Assembly (NCBI RefSeq): GCF_022637395.1
Contig: NZ_CP093337.1
Location: forward strand, 2,154,001 to 2,218,000
DNA from: Shinella sp. H4-D48
GTDB taxonomy: Bacteria > Pseudomonadota > Alphaproteobacteria > Rhizobiales > Rhizobiaceae
Length of the DNA: 64,000 bases
Direction of reading: 5' to 3'
The notes beneath the pieces are model-generated. The model searched no databases. It saw nothing but the letters and a program-made list of their open reading frames with translations, and was not told the origin of the DNA. Both the position numbers and the translations under genes were made by a program. Shown one piece after another: positions 16,488 through 24,764 of the stretch (position 1 is its first letter; each line of letters opens with the position of its first letter).

Positions 16488-18239
16488 ATGAAACGCGTCC
16501 TCATCGCCTTTGGCGCTCTGGCTCTTGCAAGCACGACCGCGGCCGCCCAGCAGGCGTCCGACGCCGTCGCTCCCGAGCGCGCGACGGGCCGAACGGCCGT
16601 TGGCATCGTCACCGCCGAAAAGCACATGGTCGCCGCCGCCCACCCGCTCGCCGCCGAAGCGGGCGCGAAAATCCTTGGCCAGGGCGGCAGCGCCATCGAT
16701 GCCATGATCGCCGTACAGACCGTGCTCGGCCTCGTCGAACCGCAATCCTCAGGCCTCGGCGGCGGCGCCTTCCTTGTCTATTACGATGCGCAGGCAAAAC
16801 GGATCACCACGCTCGATGGCCGCGAAACCGCGCCGATGGAGGCGACGCCGAAGCTTTTCCTCGACAACAAGGGCGAACCGCTGGCGTTTTTCGATGCCGT
16901 CGTCGGCGGGCGCTCCGTCGGCACGCCCGGCACCGTGATGCTGATGCAGGAGGCGCATAACCGATGGGGCGTCATGGCGTGGAAGGACCTCTTCGCGCCG
17001 GCGCAGAAGTTGGCAAGCGATGGCTTCGCCGTCTCGCCGCGCCTCGCCGGCCTTATCGCGGCCGAGGGCGACCGGCTGAAGACCTTCGAACCGACGGCAT
17101 CCTACTTCTTCGGTCCCGACGGGGCACCTCTCAAGGCTGGCGCCATCCTCAAGAACCCCGCCTATGCCGAGACGCTCACGGCCGTTGCAAATGGTGGCGC
17201 GGCGGCGTTCTATGAGGGCCCGATCGCAGAAGCGATCGTCGATACGGTGCGCATGGCGGGAAAGAATGCGGGCGTGCTGTCGCTCGCCGATCTCGCCAAC
17301 TACCGGGTCAAGGAGCGCCAGCCGGTCTGCGTCGCCTATCGCGCCCTCGACATCTGCGGCATGGGGCCCCCCTCCTCGGGCGCTGTTGCCGTCGGCCAGA
17401 TGCTCGGCATGCTGGAGAACTTCGACCTCAAGGCGCTTGGCAAGGACAATCCGCAAAGCTGGCGGCTGATCGGGGATGCCCAGCGCCTCGCCTTCGCCGA
17501 CCGGGAGCGTTACCTCGCCGACACGGATTTCGTACCGGCGCCCATCAAGGGACTGACGGAAAAGGCCTATCTCGGGGAGCGCGCCAGGCTGCTCGACGGC
17601 GAAAAAGCGCTTGGCGAGGACGCCGTGAGCGCCGGCAAGCCGGAATGGGACCACGCCTTCAATTTCGGTCGCGACGCCGCCATCGAACTGCCTTCCACCA
17701 GCCATTTCGTCATTGTCGACGACAAGGGCAATGTCGTGTCCATGACCACGACCATTGAGAACGGCTTCGGCTCGCGGCTGATGACCAATGGCTTCCTGCT
17801 CAACAACGAACTGACGGACTTCTCCTTCAAGACCCATGACGATGGCATGCCCGTCGCCAACCGCGTCGAGCCCGGCAAGCGGCCACGCTCCTCCATGTCG
17901 CCGACCATCGTCTTGAAGGACGGCCGGCCGCTGCTTGCCATCGGCTCGCCCGGCGGCAGCCAGATCATCGGCTATGTCGCGCAGGCGCTGATCGCCTATA
18001 TCGACTGGGACATGGATGTCGGCGAGATCGTCGCAATGCCCCATCTCATCAACCGGTTCGGCCCCTACGACATCGAAGCCGGCACCGATGCGGAAAAGCT
18101 CGCCGCACCGCTGAAGGACCTCGGTTACGAGGTGAAGATCGGCGAAATGAATTCCGGCCTGCACGCCATCGAGCTTACCGCAGACGGCTTGAAGGGTGCG
18201 GCCGATCCGCGGCGCGAGGGCGTCGCGGTCGGCCGGTGA
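16488..18239 (+). CDS. ggt: Gamma-glutamyltransferase (gamma-glutamyltranspeptidase)
   Basis: A 583-residue periplasmic enzyme that removes or transfers the gamma-glutamyl group of glutathione and related peptides. A signal peptide covers residues 1-20 (MKRVLIAFGALALASTTAAA, cleavage at AAA-QQ). The large-subunit signature GGSAIDAMIAVQTVLGLVEP and SGLGGGAF follow. Thr404 in PSTSHFVIVD is the autoprocessing nucleophile that starts the small subunit. Later motifs are ENGFGSR, RPRSSMSPTIV and GSPGGSQII. Length is normal. ATG 16488 follows AGCGGAGGC; an in-frame ATG 16 codons upstream would spoil the signal peptide. The P450 gene follows closely on the same strand. Confidence 0.93.
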   Translation: MKRVLIAFGALALASTTAAAQQASDAVAPERATGRTAVGIVTAEKHMVAAAHPLAAEAGAKILGQGGSAIDAMIAVQTVLGLVEPQSSGLGGGAFLVYYDAQAKRITTLDGRETAPMEATPKLFLDNKGEPLAFFDAVVGGRSVGTPGTVMLMQEAHNRWGVMAWKDLFAPAQKLASDGFAVSPRLAGLIAAEGDRLKTFEPTASYFFGPDGAPLKAGAILKNPAYAETLTAVANGGAAAFYEGPIAEAIVDTVRMAGKNAGVLSLADLANYRVKERQPVCVAYRALDICGMGPPSSGAVAVGQMLGMLENFDLKALGKDNPQSWRLIGDAQRLAFADRERYLADTDFVPAPIKGLTEKAYLGERARLLDGEKALGEDAVSAGKPEWDHAFNFGRDAAIELPSTSHFVIVDDKGNVVSMTTTIENGFGSRLMTNGFLLNNELTDFSFKTHDDGMPVANRVEPGKRPRSSMSPTIVLKDGRPLLAIGSPGGSQIIGYVAQALIAYIDWDMDVGEIVAMPHLINRFGPYDIEAGTDAEKLAAPLKDLGYEVKIGEMNSGLHAIELTADGLKGAADPRREGVAVGR

Positions 18240-18317
18240 AAGGGGTCGCATGAGATGGCTGTTGAAGGCGTTTTGCCGCGCTTTCATGGGCGCATGAAAT
18301 CCGCTACGTCATGCCGT

Positions 18318-19568
18318 ATGACGACGACATCCTTCCCCTTCCTCACCATCGATGCCGCCAACCGACGTGTCTCCCTCGATGGCCGCGATCCCGCCTTTTA
18401 CCGCGATCCGAACCCGGTCTATGCCGCGCTCCATGCGCAATGTCCCACCTTCTGGTGGGAAGAGCAGAAGAAGTGGTATTTTACGGGCTACGACCATGTG
18501 AATAGCCTTCTGCGCGACCGCCGCTTCGGCCGGCAGATTCTTCATGTCGCAAGCCGCGAGGAACTCGGCCTTCCCGAGCCGCAGCCGCATGTCGCGCATT
18601 TCGATGCCGCTGAAGCCTGGTCGCTGCTGGAACTGGAGCCGCCGGAACACACGCGGCTTCGCACCCTCGTCAACCGTGCCTTCGTCTCGCGCATGATCGA
18701 GAAGCTGACGCCGGAGATTACCGATCTCTGCCATCAAGCGATCGACCGCTTCGAGAAGGACGGCAAGGTCGAGCTCCTATCGGCCTTCGCCGATATCCTG
18801 CCGGTCACCATGATCGCCCGCATGATCGGCATTCCCGATGAAATGGGGCCGCAGCTCCTGAAATGGTCGCATGCCTATGTGCGCATGTACATGTTCGGCC
18901 GCACCCATGCCGACGAGCTTGCTGCCGACAAGGCCGCCCAGGCGTTTTCGGACTATGTGCGCGGCGTCATCGCCGAGCGCCGCGCCGAGCCGCGCGACGA
19001 CCTGCTTTCGCACATGGTGCACACCGAACATCGCGGCCAGCTTCTGACCGATGACGAACTCGTCTCCACCACCATCGTGCTGCTGAACGCCGGCCACGAG
19101 GCGACCGTTCACCAGATCGGCAATGCCGTGCGCACCATTCTGGAAGACGGCGCCGACCCCACGGTACTCTTCGCCGACGAGAAGGCGACGGAGCGCACGG
19201 TGGAGGAATGCTTGCGCATCTCAGCGCCGGTTCACATCTTCGACCGTTTCGCGCTGGAGGATGTGGAACTCGACGGCATCCAGTTCCGCCGCGGCGACAA
19301 GGTCGCGATGATCCTCGCCGCCGCCAATCTCGATCCACAGAAGTTCTCCGATCCGCTGTCTTTCCGGCCGGATCGCAATGAGGGCGCCAATCTCTCGTTC
19401 GGCGCCGGCATCCATTTCTGCATCGGCGCGCCGCTGGCCCGGCTCGAGCTCAACATCGCCCTGCCGATCCTCTTCCAGCGCCTGCCGGGCCTGCGCATCG
19501 CAAAGCCGCCCGTGGTCAAGGACGTCTATCACTTCCACGGGCTGGAGGCGCTGGAGCTGGAATGGTGA
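18318..19568 (+). CDS. Cytochrome P450
   Basis: A soluble bacterial cytochrome P450 of about 416 residues. The I-helix shows LLNAGHEATVHQ, the K-helix ECLR (ExxR), and the haem loop FGAGIHFCIGAPLAR with Cys368 as thiolate ligand. It needs an external ferredoxin system; none is encoded nearby. The substrate cannot be told from sequence. The start is uncertain: the frame is open from ATG 18255, 16 bases after the ggt stop, and ATG 18294 is also possible. The family-like part begins at FPFLTID, so I placed it at 18318, though none of the three has a good ribosome site. It may be co-transcribed with ggt and is convergent with the SDR gene. Confidence 0.9.
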   Translation: MTTTSFPFLTIDAANRRVSLDGRDPAFYRDPNPVYAALHAQCPTFWWEEQKKWYFTGYDHVNSLLRDRRFGRQILHVASREELGLPEPQPHVAHFDAAEAWSLLELEPPEHTRLRTLVNRAFVSRMIEKLTPEITDLCHQAIDRFEKDGKVELLSAFADILPVTMIARMIGIPDEMGPQLLKWSHAYVRMYMFGRTHADELAADKAAQAFSDYVRGVIAERRAEPRDDLLSHMVHTEHRGQLLTDDELVSTTIVLLNAGHEATVHQIGNAVRTILEDGADPTVLFADEKATERTVEECLRISAPVHIFDRFALEDVELDGIQFRRGDKVAMILAAANLDPQKFSDPLSFRPDRNEGANLSFGAGIHFCIGAPLARLELNIALPILFQRLPGLRIAKPPVVKDVYHFHGLEALELEW

Positions 19569-19572
19569 ACGG

Positions 19573-20373
19573 TCAGGCCGTCGCGTAGCGCGCGGCCGGC
19601 TTGTTGTGCGAGATATTCGGCGCCAGCACGAAGCGGGCGGCTTCCAGCTTCTCCCAGTCGGCCTTTTCGGGCAGCGACGGGATGGTGACCAGCTCTCCCT
19701 GATCGAGGCCGGCAAGAGCGGCATCGACGAGATCGGCGACGTCCATCACGCGGTTCGGGTCCAGCGCCTCGACGGAGCCCCCTGCCCGGTCGAACAGTTC
19801 CGTGCGCGTCAGGCCCGGCAGAACGGCCTGGAGGCGCACGCCCGTGCCGTCGAGTTCCTTCGCCAGCGCCTGCGTAAAGGCCAGCACGAAGGCCTTGCTG
19901 CCGCTGTAGGTACCGTTGAAGAGTTCCGGCACGATGGCGACCGCCGAGGCGATGTTGACGATGGTGCCCTTGCCCCGGGCGGAAAAGGCCTGTGCGGCGG
20001 CAACGGCAAGCCGGTTTGCGGCCGTCACGTTGAGCGCAATCATCGTGTCGAGATAGTCGACATCGTCGGCAAGTAGCGGGCCCTTCGGGCCAATACCCGC
20101 ATTGTTGACGAGGAGCGTGATCGCCGCATCCTCACGCAGGCGCTTTTCGACGAGACGCAGATCTGTGGGCACAGAGAGGTCGGCGCGCAGGATGTCGACG
20201 GCGATGCCGTACTGCGCCTTCAGCGTCTGCGCCAGCGCCGAGAGCCGCGCCGTATCGCGGGCAACAAGGATGAGATCGTGGCCGCGGCGGGCGAGCCGGT
20301 CGGCATAGGTGGCACCGATGCCGGCGGATGCGCCTGTAACGAGAGCGGTTCCGAGCGGGGATGAAGTGGTCAT
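19573..20373 (-). CDS. SDR family NAD(P)-dependent oxidoreductase
   Basis: A 266-residue classical short-chain dehydrogenase. The cofactor loop is TGASAGIG (residues 13-20 region), followed by NNAG, the catalytic serine in NIASAVA, and YSGSK giving the Tyr-x3-Lys pair. The C-terminal third with LPGLTRTELFD is typical. The substrate is unknown. It is divergent from a MarR-type gene starting 110 bases away, which suggests that the regulator controls it. ATG 20373 has GGAGACC upstream; the longer open frame to 20403 has no ribosome site and would overlap the shared promoter region. Confidence 0.88.
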   Translation of the reverse strand: MTTSSPLGTALVTGASAGIGATYADRLARRGHDLILVARDTARLSALAQTLKAQYGIAVDILRADLSVPTDLRLVEKRLREDAAITLLVNNAGIGPKGPLLADDVDYLDTMIALNVTAANRLAVAAAQAFSARGKGTIVNIASAVAIVPELFNGTYSGSKAFVLAFTQALAKELDGTGVRLQAVLPGLTRTELFDRAGGSVEALDPNRVMDVADLVDAALAGLDQGELVTIPSLPEKADWEKLEAARFVLAPNISHNKPAARYATA

Positions 20374-20401
20374 GGCAGGTCTCCGGTTTGAATTTAGTGG
20401 C

Positions 20402-20415
20402 ATATACCATTATAT
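20402..20415. promoter_or_regulatory. Short inverted repeat in SDR/MarR divergent promoter region
   Basis: ATATA-CCAT-TATAT (5-base arms, 4-base spacer) sits in the AT-rich centre of the 109-base divergent region. It could be a regulator site or simply overlapping -10 boxes. Weak evidence. Confidence 0.28.
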
Positions 20416-20482
20416 TGGAGAGGCGCGTTTCCACTTGCAAGTGGGCCTTTCGATTTTTATCGAGGATTGGAGGAGTTGAGAG

Positions 20483-20956
20483 ATGAATGAACCCGAAGGC
20501 GTCTGGCAGCACTGCACCAACAGCGCGATCCGCCGCGCGGCGCGGCAGCTTGGCCAGCTCTATGACGATGTGATTGCGCCGAGCGGCCTCAAGGGCACGC
20601 AGTTTTCGCTGATGTCGCAGATCGCGCTTGCAGGGCGGGACGGCATTCCCCTGAAGCCTCTGGCGGAAGCGATGGTGATGGACCTGTCCGCCCTCGGCCA
20701 CACGTTGAAGCCGCTGACACGAGACGGACTGGTCGAGCTGATCGCCGACGAGAAGGACGGACGCGTCCGGCGCGCCAGGTTGACGGCGACCGGCGCCGCC
20801 AGGCAGGCCGAAGCGCTCACCCTATGGCGCGATGCACAGGCGCGCTTCGATGCCGCCTTCGGCGCCGAACGCTCGGCGGAGATGCGCGCGCTGCTGGGGC
20901 TCGTTTCCTCGCCGGATTTCGCCAAAGCGTTCCGGGCGGCGCAACCGATCCGCTAG
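20483..20956 (+). CDS. MarR family winged-helix transcriptional regulator
   Basis: A 157-residue MarR-type regulator, with the winged helix at about residues 35-105: LKGTQFSLMSQIALAGRDGI, LAEAMVMDLSALGHTLKPL as recognition helix, and the wing DEKDGRVRRARLT. It is divergent from the short-chain dehydrogenase gene and probably represses it in the absence of an unknown ligand. A GGAGGAG sits 9 bases before the ATG. Its stop codon overlaps that of the convergent cupin gene by 3 bases within CTAG, which is tight packing. Confidence 0.88.
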   Translation: MNEPEGVWQHCTNSAIRRAARQLGQLYDDVIAPSGLKGTQFSLMSQIALAGRDGIPLKPLAEAMVMDLSALGHTLKPLTRDGLVELIADEKDGRVRRARLTATGAARQAEALTLWRDAQARFDAAFGAERSAEMRALLGLVSSPDFAKAFRAAQPIR

Positions 20957-21297
20957 AGCCGGATGACATAGTCCTTGCGAGTCGTTTCAATGACTTCCCA
21001 GCTTCCCTTGAAGCCGGGTCTGAGAATCAGGCGGTCGCCCGCCTTGAGCTCGAACACCTCCCCGTCATCGGAGCTGACGATCGAGTGGCCTTCGAGGATG
21101 TGGAAATATTCCCACTCGTCATACTGGATGCGCCATTTGCCCGGCGTCGATTGCCAGATGCCGGAATAGACGCCGCCGTCGGCTTCCTCGATATTCCAGC
21201 TGGTGAAGACCGGATCACCCGCGATCAGCCTGTCGGCAGCGGGACGGCCGGTTTCCGGCTCGACGCCGGAGATGTCGAAGGGTTGTGCCTTGCTCAT
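20953..21297 (-). CDS. Cupin domain-containing protein
   Basis: A 114-residue single-domain cupin. The core reads WRIQYDEWEYFHILEGHSIV, then a Gly-rich turn KAGDRLILRPGFKGSWEV, matching the two cupin motifs (EWEYFHILEG in place of the metal-site HxH...E). The usual histidine pair is largely missing, so metal binding and catalysis are doubtful; it resembles the (S)-ureidoglycine aminohydrolase-like/DUF861 group of small cupins. It lies 55 bases after metY on the same strand, with a stable hairpin in between. The start at 21297 (MSKAQPFDISG) is supported by a GGAAG; the long open frame upstream runs antisense into metY and is not real. Confidence 0.75.
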   Translation of the reverse strand: MSKAQPFDISGVEPETGRPAADRLIAGDPVFTSWNIEEADGGVYSGIWQSTPGKWRIQYDEWEYFHILEGHSIVSSDDGEVFELKAGDRLILRPGFKGSWEVIETTRKDYVIRL

Positions 21298-21323
21298 GCT
21301 GTCTTCCGCTTCAGGGAGGGTTC

Positions 21324-21344
21324 GGGCGGCCTGATCGGCCGCCC
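21324..21344 (-). other. Strong hairpin between metY and cupin genes
   Basis: GGGCGGCC, loop of 5, GGCCGCCC: a perfect 8-bp GC stem in the 55-base spacer. There is no T tract after it on the minus strand, so it is not a standard terminator. It may dampen read-through from metY into the cupin gene or stabilise the metY 3' end. Confidence 0.4.
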
Positions 21345-21352
21345 TCATGGCG

Positions 21353-22636
21353 TCAGGCCTTGGCGAGGGCCTGTTCGATGTCTGCGATGATGTCGTCGGC
21401 GTCCTCGATGCCGATGGACAGGCGCACCACATCCGGGCCTGCGCCGGCCGCGACCTGCTGCTCTTCGGAGAGCTGGCGGTGGGTCGTCGATGCGGGGTGG
21501 ATGACGAGCGAGCGCGTGTCGCCGATATTGGCGAGGTGCGAAAGCATTTCCAGCCCCTCGACGAACTTCTTGCCCGCCTCATAGCCGCCCTTCAGGCCGA
21601 TGGTGAAGACGGCGCCCGCGCCCTTCGGTGAATAACGCTGCTGCAGCGCGTGGTTGGGGTGATCATCGAGGCCGGCATAGTTGACCCAGGCCACCTTGTC
21701 ATGGCCCTTCAGCCACGTCGCGACGGCAAGCGCGTTGTCGGAGTGGCGCTGCATGCGCAGTGGCAGCGTCTCGATGCCGGTCAGGAGCTGGAAGGCGTTG
21801 AACGGCGAGATGGCGGGGCCGAAATCGCGCAGCCCGAGAACGCGGCATGCGATGGCGAAGGCAAAGTTGCCGAAGGTCGAATGCAGCACCATGCCTGCGT
21901 ATTCCGGGCGCGGCTCTGAGAGTGCGGGATACTTGCCCGAAGCAGACCAGTCGAACGTGCCGCCGTCCACGATGACGCCGCCCATGGAATTACCGTGACC
22001 GCCCATGAACTTGGTCAGCGAATGCACGACGATATCGGCGCCATGCTCCAGCGGGCGCAGCAGATAGGGCGTCGCCATGGTGTTGTCGACGATGAGCGGC
22101 AGGCCGTGGCGGTGCGCGATATCAGCAATGCCGGCGATGTCGACGAAGGTGCCGCCCGGATTGGCGAGGCTTTCGATGAAGATGCCCTTGGTCTTCTCGT
22201 CGATCTGGCTTTCGAAGGTGGAAATGTCATCCGTATCGGCCCAGCGCACATGCCAGTCGAAGTTCTTGAAGGCATGGCCGAACTGGTTGATCGAACCGCC
22301 ATAGAGCCGGCGCGCGGCGATGAAGTTGTCGCCCGGGCGCATGATCGTGTGGAACACCAGGAGCTGTGCGGCATGGCCGGAGGCCACGGCAAGCGCCGCC
22401 GTGCCGCCCTCGAGCGCGGCAACGCGCTCTTCGAGCACGGCCTGCGTGGGGTTCATGATGCGGGTATAGATGTTGCCGAAAGCCTGCAGGCCGAAGAGCG
22501 AGGCGGCATGGTCCGTGTCGTTGAACACGAAGCTGGCCGTCTGGTAGATCGGCGTCACGCGCGCGCCGGTGGTGGGGTCCGGCTGAGCGCCTGCATGGAT
22601 GGCGAGCGTGGAAAAGCCCGGCTTGTTCTTCGTCAT
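21353..22636 (-). CDS. metY: O-acetylhomoserine aminocarboxypropyltransferase (MetY type)
   Basis: A 427-residue PLP enzyme of the Cys/Met metabolism family. O-acetylhomoserine sulfhydrylases make homocysteine from O-acetylhomoserine and sulfide for methionine synthesis. The lysine that binds PLP is K209 in VHSLTKFMGGHG. Other family motifs are YTRIMNPTQAVLEER, ASGHAAQ and NPGGTFVDI. Sequence and length (about 430) fit MetY better than cystathionine gamma-synthase or MetZ (about 390). ATG 22636 has AAGGGAGGTC upstream. A sigma70-type promoter lies at 22665-22693. I see no SAM riboswitch in the short leader. The symbol rests on family resemblance. Confidence 0.9.
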   Translation of the reverse strand: MTKNKPGFSTLAIHAGAQPDPTTGARVTPIYQTASFVFNDTDHAASLFGLQAFGNIYTRIMNPTQAVLEERVAALEGGTAALAVASGHAAQLLVFHTIMRPGDNFIAARRLYGGSINQFGHAFKNFDWHVRWADTDDISTFESQIDEKTKGIFIESLANPGGTFVDIAGIADIAHRHGLPLIVDNTMATPYLLRPLEHGADIVVHSLTKFMGGHGNSMGGVIVDGGTFDWSASGKYPALSEPRPEYAGMVLHSTFGNFAFAIACRVLGLRDFGPAISPFNAFQLLTGIETLPLRMQRHSDNALAVATWLKGHDKVAWVNYAGLDDHPNHALQQRYSPKGAGAVFTIGLKGGYEAGKKFVEGLEMLSHLANIGDTRSLVIHPASTTHRQLSEEQQVAAGAGPDVVRLSIGIEDADDIIADIEQALAKA

Positions 22637-22664
22637 GGAATGACCTCCCTTTTAAAGTTCCGGC

Positions 22665-22693
22665 ACTATTTCAGAGAGATAGCGGCCGGTCAA
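22665..22693 (-). promoter_or_regulatory. Candidate sigma70 promoter of metY
   Basis: On the minus strand TTGACC (22688-22693), a 17-base spacer and AATAGT (22665-22670). Predicted leader is about 22 bases, which leaves no room for a riboswitch. Confidence 0.42.
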
Positions 22694-22746
22694 AGGGAGT
22701 CTTCCGCGTGCGTGCGAATGCGGCAAAGCGCTACACGCGGCATTCG

Positions 22747-23175
22747 TCAGCCGATGAGGCGCGGATACTCGATTGCCGGGCAGCGATCCATCACGACCTT
22801 GATCCCGGCAGCCTCGGCTCTGGCCGCGGCCTCGTCGTGGCGCACGGACAGCTGTCCCCAGATGACTTTCGGCAGAGGCGAGAGCGCCAGCACCTCGTCC
22901 ACGACGGCGGGAAGCGCATTGGCGGCACGGAAGACATCGACCATATCGATCGGCTCTTCGATATCGGCCAGACGGCCGACGACGCGCTGGCCGAGGATTT
23001 CCTTGCCGGCCTGGCCGGGATTGACGGGGATCACGCGGTATCCCTTGCGCAGGAGGAACGCCATGACCCGCTGGCTGGGGCGCTCCGGGTTTGGCGAAGC
23101 ACCGACGAGGGCAATCACCTTCGTCGCGCGCAGGATATCGGCAAGATAGTAGTCCGGATAGAAATCGTGGTTCAT
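22747..23175 (-). CDS. CoA-binding protein (CoA_binding_2), copy 2 of a tandem pair
   Basis: A 142-residue Rossmann-type CoA-binding domain protein of the YccU kind. The nucleotide loop VIALVGASPNPERPS is followed by the strand-helix pattern KGYRVIPVNPG, then EPIDMVDVFR and WGQLSVRHDEAA. The family is related to the N-terminal domain of ADP-forming acyl-CoA synthetases, but the isolated protein has no assigned reaction. The neighbouring upstream gene is a close paralogue with the same start MNHD and the same end region VVMDRCP-EYP. The start at 23175 is fixed by this similarity. It ends about 110 bases upstream of the metY start, on the same strand. Confidence 0.85.
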   Translation of the reverse strand: MNHDFYPDYYLADILRATKVIALVGASPNPERPSQRVMAFLLRKGYRVIPVNPGQAGKEILGQRVVGRLADIEEPIDMVDVFRAANALPAVVDEVLALSPLPKVIWGQLSVRHDEAAARAEAAGIKVVMDRCPAIEYPRLIG

Positions 23176-23237
23176 GGCGCGTTCCCGTTTCCGAGAAGAA
23201 TTGGGGTAACGCAACGTGAAGTCAATATTGATGGATG

Positions 23238-23675
23238 TCAGGAAGCCTTGCGCATGAGCAGAGGATATTCCGTCACCGGGCACCGGTCCATCACGACCCG
23301 GATACCGGCCGCCTCCGCGCGTGCGGCAGCCACGTCATCACGCACCGTAAACTGCCCCCACAGGACTCCTGGCAGCGGCCGCAGCGCCAGCACCTCGTCC
23401 ACGACGACGCCGAACTGGCTGGCGGCGCGGAAAACGTCGACCATGTCGATCGTTTCAGGAATATCGGCGAGGCGCGCATGCACCCTCTGGCCGAGAATGG
23501 TCTTGCCGGCATGCCCCGGATTGACCGGAATGACGTGATAGCCCTTGCCGAGCAGGAAGCCCATCACGCCGTGACTCGGGCGCGCATCGTTCGGTGACGC
23601 GCCGACGACGGCGATCGTATGCACGCCGGAAAGGATATCGCGGATATAGCTGTCGGGATAATGGTCGTGGTTCAT
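23238..23675 (-). CDS. CoA-binding protein (CoA_binding_2), copy 1 of a tandem pair
   Basis: A 145-residue paralogue of the next gene downstream; by eye about two thirds of the residues are identical across the full length. It has the same CoA/nucleotide loop TIAVVGASPNDARPS and the same PVNPG, TIDMVDVFR and WGQFTVRDDVAA blocks. ATG 23675 has CCGGAGGAGG eight bases upstream; an in-frame ATG at 23729 lacks this. The 62-base spacer between the copies and their common strand point to a tandem duplication and probably one transcript. Function unknown. Confidence 0.85.
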   Translation of the reverse strand: MNHDHYPDSYIRDILSGVHTIAVVGASPNDARPSHGVMGFLLGKGYHVIPVNPGHAGKTILGQRVHARLADIPETIDMVDVFRAASQFGVVVDEVLALRPLPGVLWGQFTVRDDVAAARAEAAGIRVVMDRCPVTEYPLLMRKAS

Positions 23676-23926
23676 CGCTGCCTCCTCCGGCTGTCGCGAA
23701 CGTCTCTCCCTTGCCTTGCTGTCCGCCATTCTAGCGCGAAACCCTAAACAAGAAGAGCGGTCCGGCGCGGCCTTTGCAGCGCGATCTGTGCCAATCCGGC
23801 GCAGTCATCACGTATTCTGGCCGTTTCATCACAAAAGTTGCGGCAGGTCCCGATTGCAAATCCACGGATTTGGGCGGATGAAGAGACGCCTTCCCGTCCG
23901 CCGCCTTCCCCTTCCGAGGTCCCAGC

Positions 23927-24763
23927 TTGCCGTTCGACGTTCTTCTTCTCGTGCTTCTCGGCGCGGCCCTGCACGCGACGTGGAATGCGCTGGTCAAATC
24001 CGGCACGGACAAGTCGCTCGACGCGGCGATGGTCGCGCTCGGCGCCGGGGCCGTCGGGCTGTTCTTCCTGCCCTTCGTGCCGTTGCCGAAGCCGGAGGCC
24101 TGGCCGTTCATCCTCGTCTCGGCCGTCCTGCAATTCGCCTATTTCCAGCTGGTTGCGGCAGCCTATCGGGCCGGCGATATCGGGCTTGTCTATCCGCTGA
24201 TGCGCGGCGTGGCACCCCTCATCGTCGCCATGACGAGCGGCCTCGTGCTGGGCGAACATCTGACACCGACGGCTATGGCCGGCGTGCTGGTCATTTCGGC
24301 TGGCGTGCTGACACTCGCGCTCGAATCGCGTCGCGGCGGGCGCCATGCCATCCTGTTGGCGCTCGCCAATGGGATCGTCATCGCCACCTATACCTTTGTG
24401 GACGGCGCGGGCGCGCGCGTTTCGGGCAACGCGATCTCCTACACGCTGTGGATGGCGCTCCTGCCGCCGGTCCTGCTGTTTACCTGGGCCATCGCGCGTC
24501 GCGGCACCGCTCCGGTCTGGAACCATGTCCGCCGCAACTGGGCACGCGGCCTGTTCGGCGGCGCGGGCTCCATCGCCTCCTACGGGCTGGCGCTCTGGGC
24601 CATGACAAAGGCGCCGGTGGCGACGGTCGCCGCGCTGCGCGAAACCGCCATCCTCTTCGCCCTACTCATCTCCGTCTTCATCCTCAAGGAGAAGGCCAGC
24701 ATCTGGCGCTACCTCGCCGGCGCCGTCATCGCCGGCGGCGTGCTCATTCTGAAACTGGCGTAA
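23927..24763 (+). CDS. EamA/DMT family transporter
   Basis: A 278-residue inner-membrane protein of the drug/metabolite transporter superfamily with about ten hydrophobic segments and two EamA repeats. Typical family sequences are AGDIGLVYPLMRGVAPLIVA near the end of repeat 1 and APVATVAALRETAILFALLISVFILKE in repeat 2. The exported compound is unknown. I used the TTG at 23927, which has GAGGT seven bases upstream and directly precedes the first hydrophobic segment; no nearer ATG keeps helix 1. It is convergent with the crotonase gene, with one base between the stop codons. Confidence 0.85.
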   Translation: MPFDVLLLVLLGAALHATWNALVKSGTDKSLDAAMVALGAGAVGLFFLPFVPLPKPEAWPFILVSAVLQFAYFQLVAAAYRAGDIGLVYPLMRGVAPLIVAMTSGLVLGEHLTPTAMAGVLVISAGVLTLALESRRGGRHAILLALANGIVIATYTFVDGAGARVSGNAISYTLWMALLPPVLLFTWAIARRGTAPVWNHVRRNWARGLFGGAGSIASYGLALWAMTKAPVATVAALRETAILFALLISVFILKEKASIWRYLAGAVIAGGVLILKLA

Positions 24764-24764
24764 T

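Noticed and set aside
22637-22746. Possible SAM riboswitch before metY
   Set aside because: The leader after the predicted promoter is only about 22 bases, and I could not find the SAM-II conserved segments.
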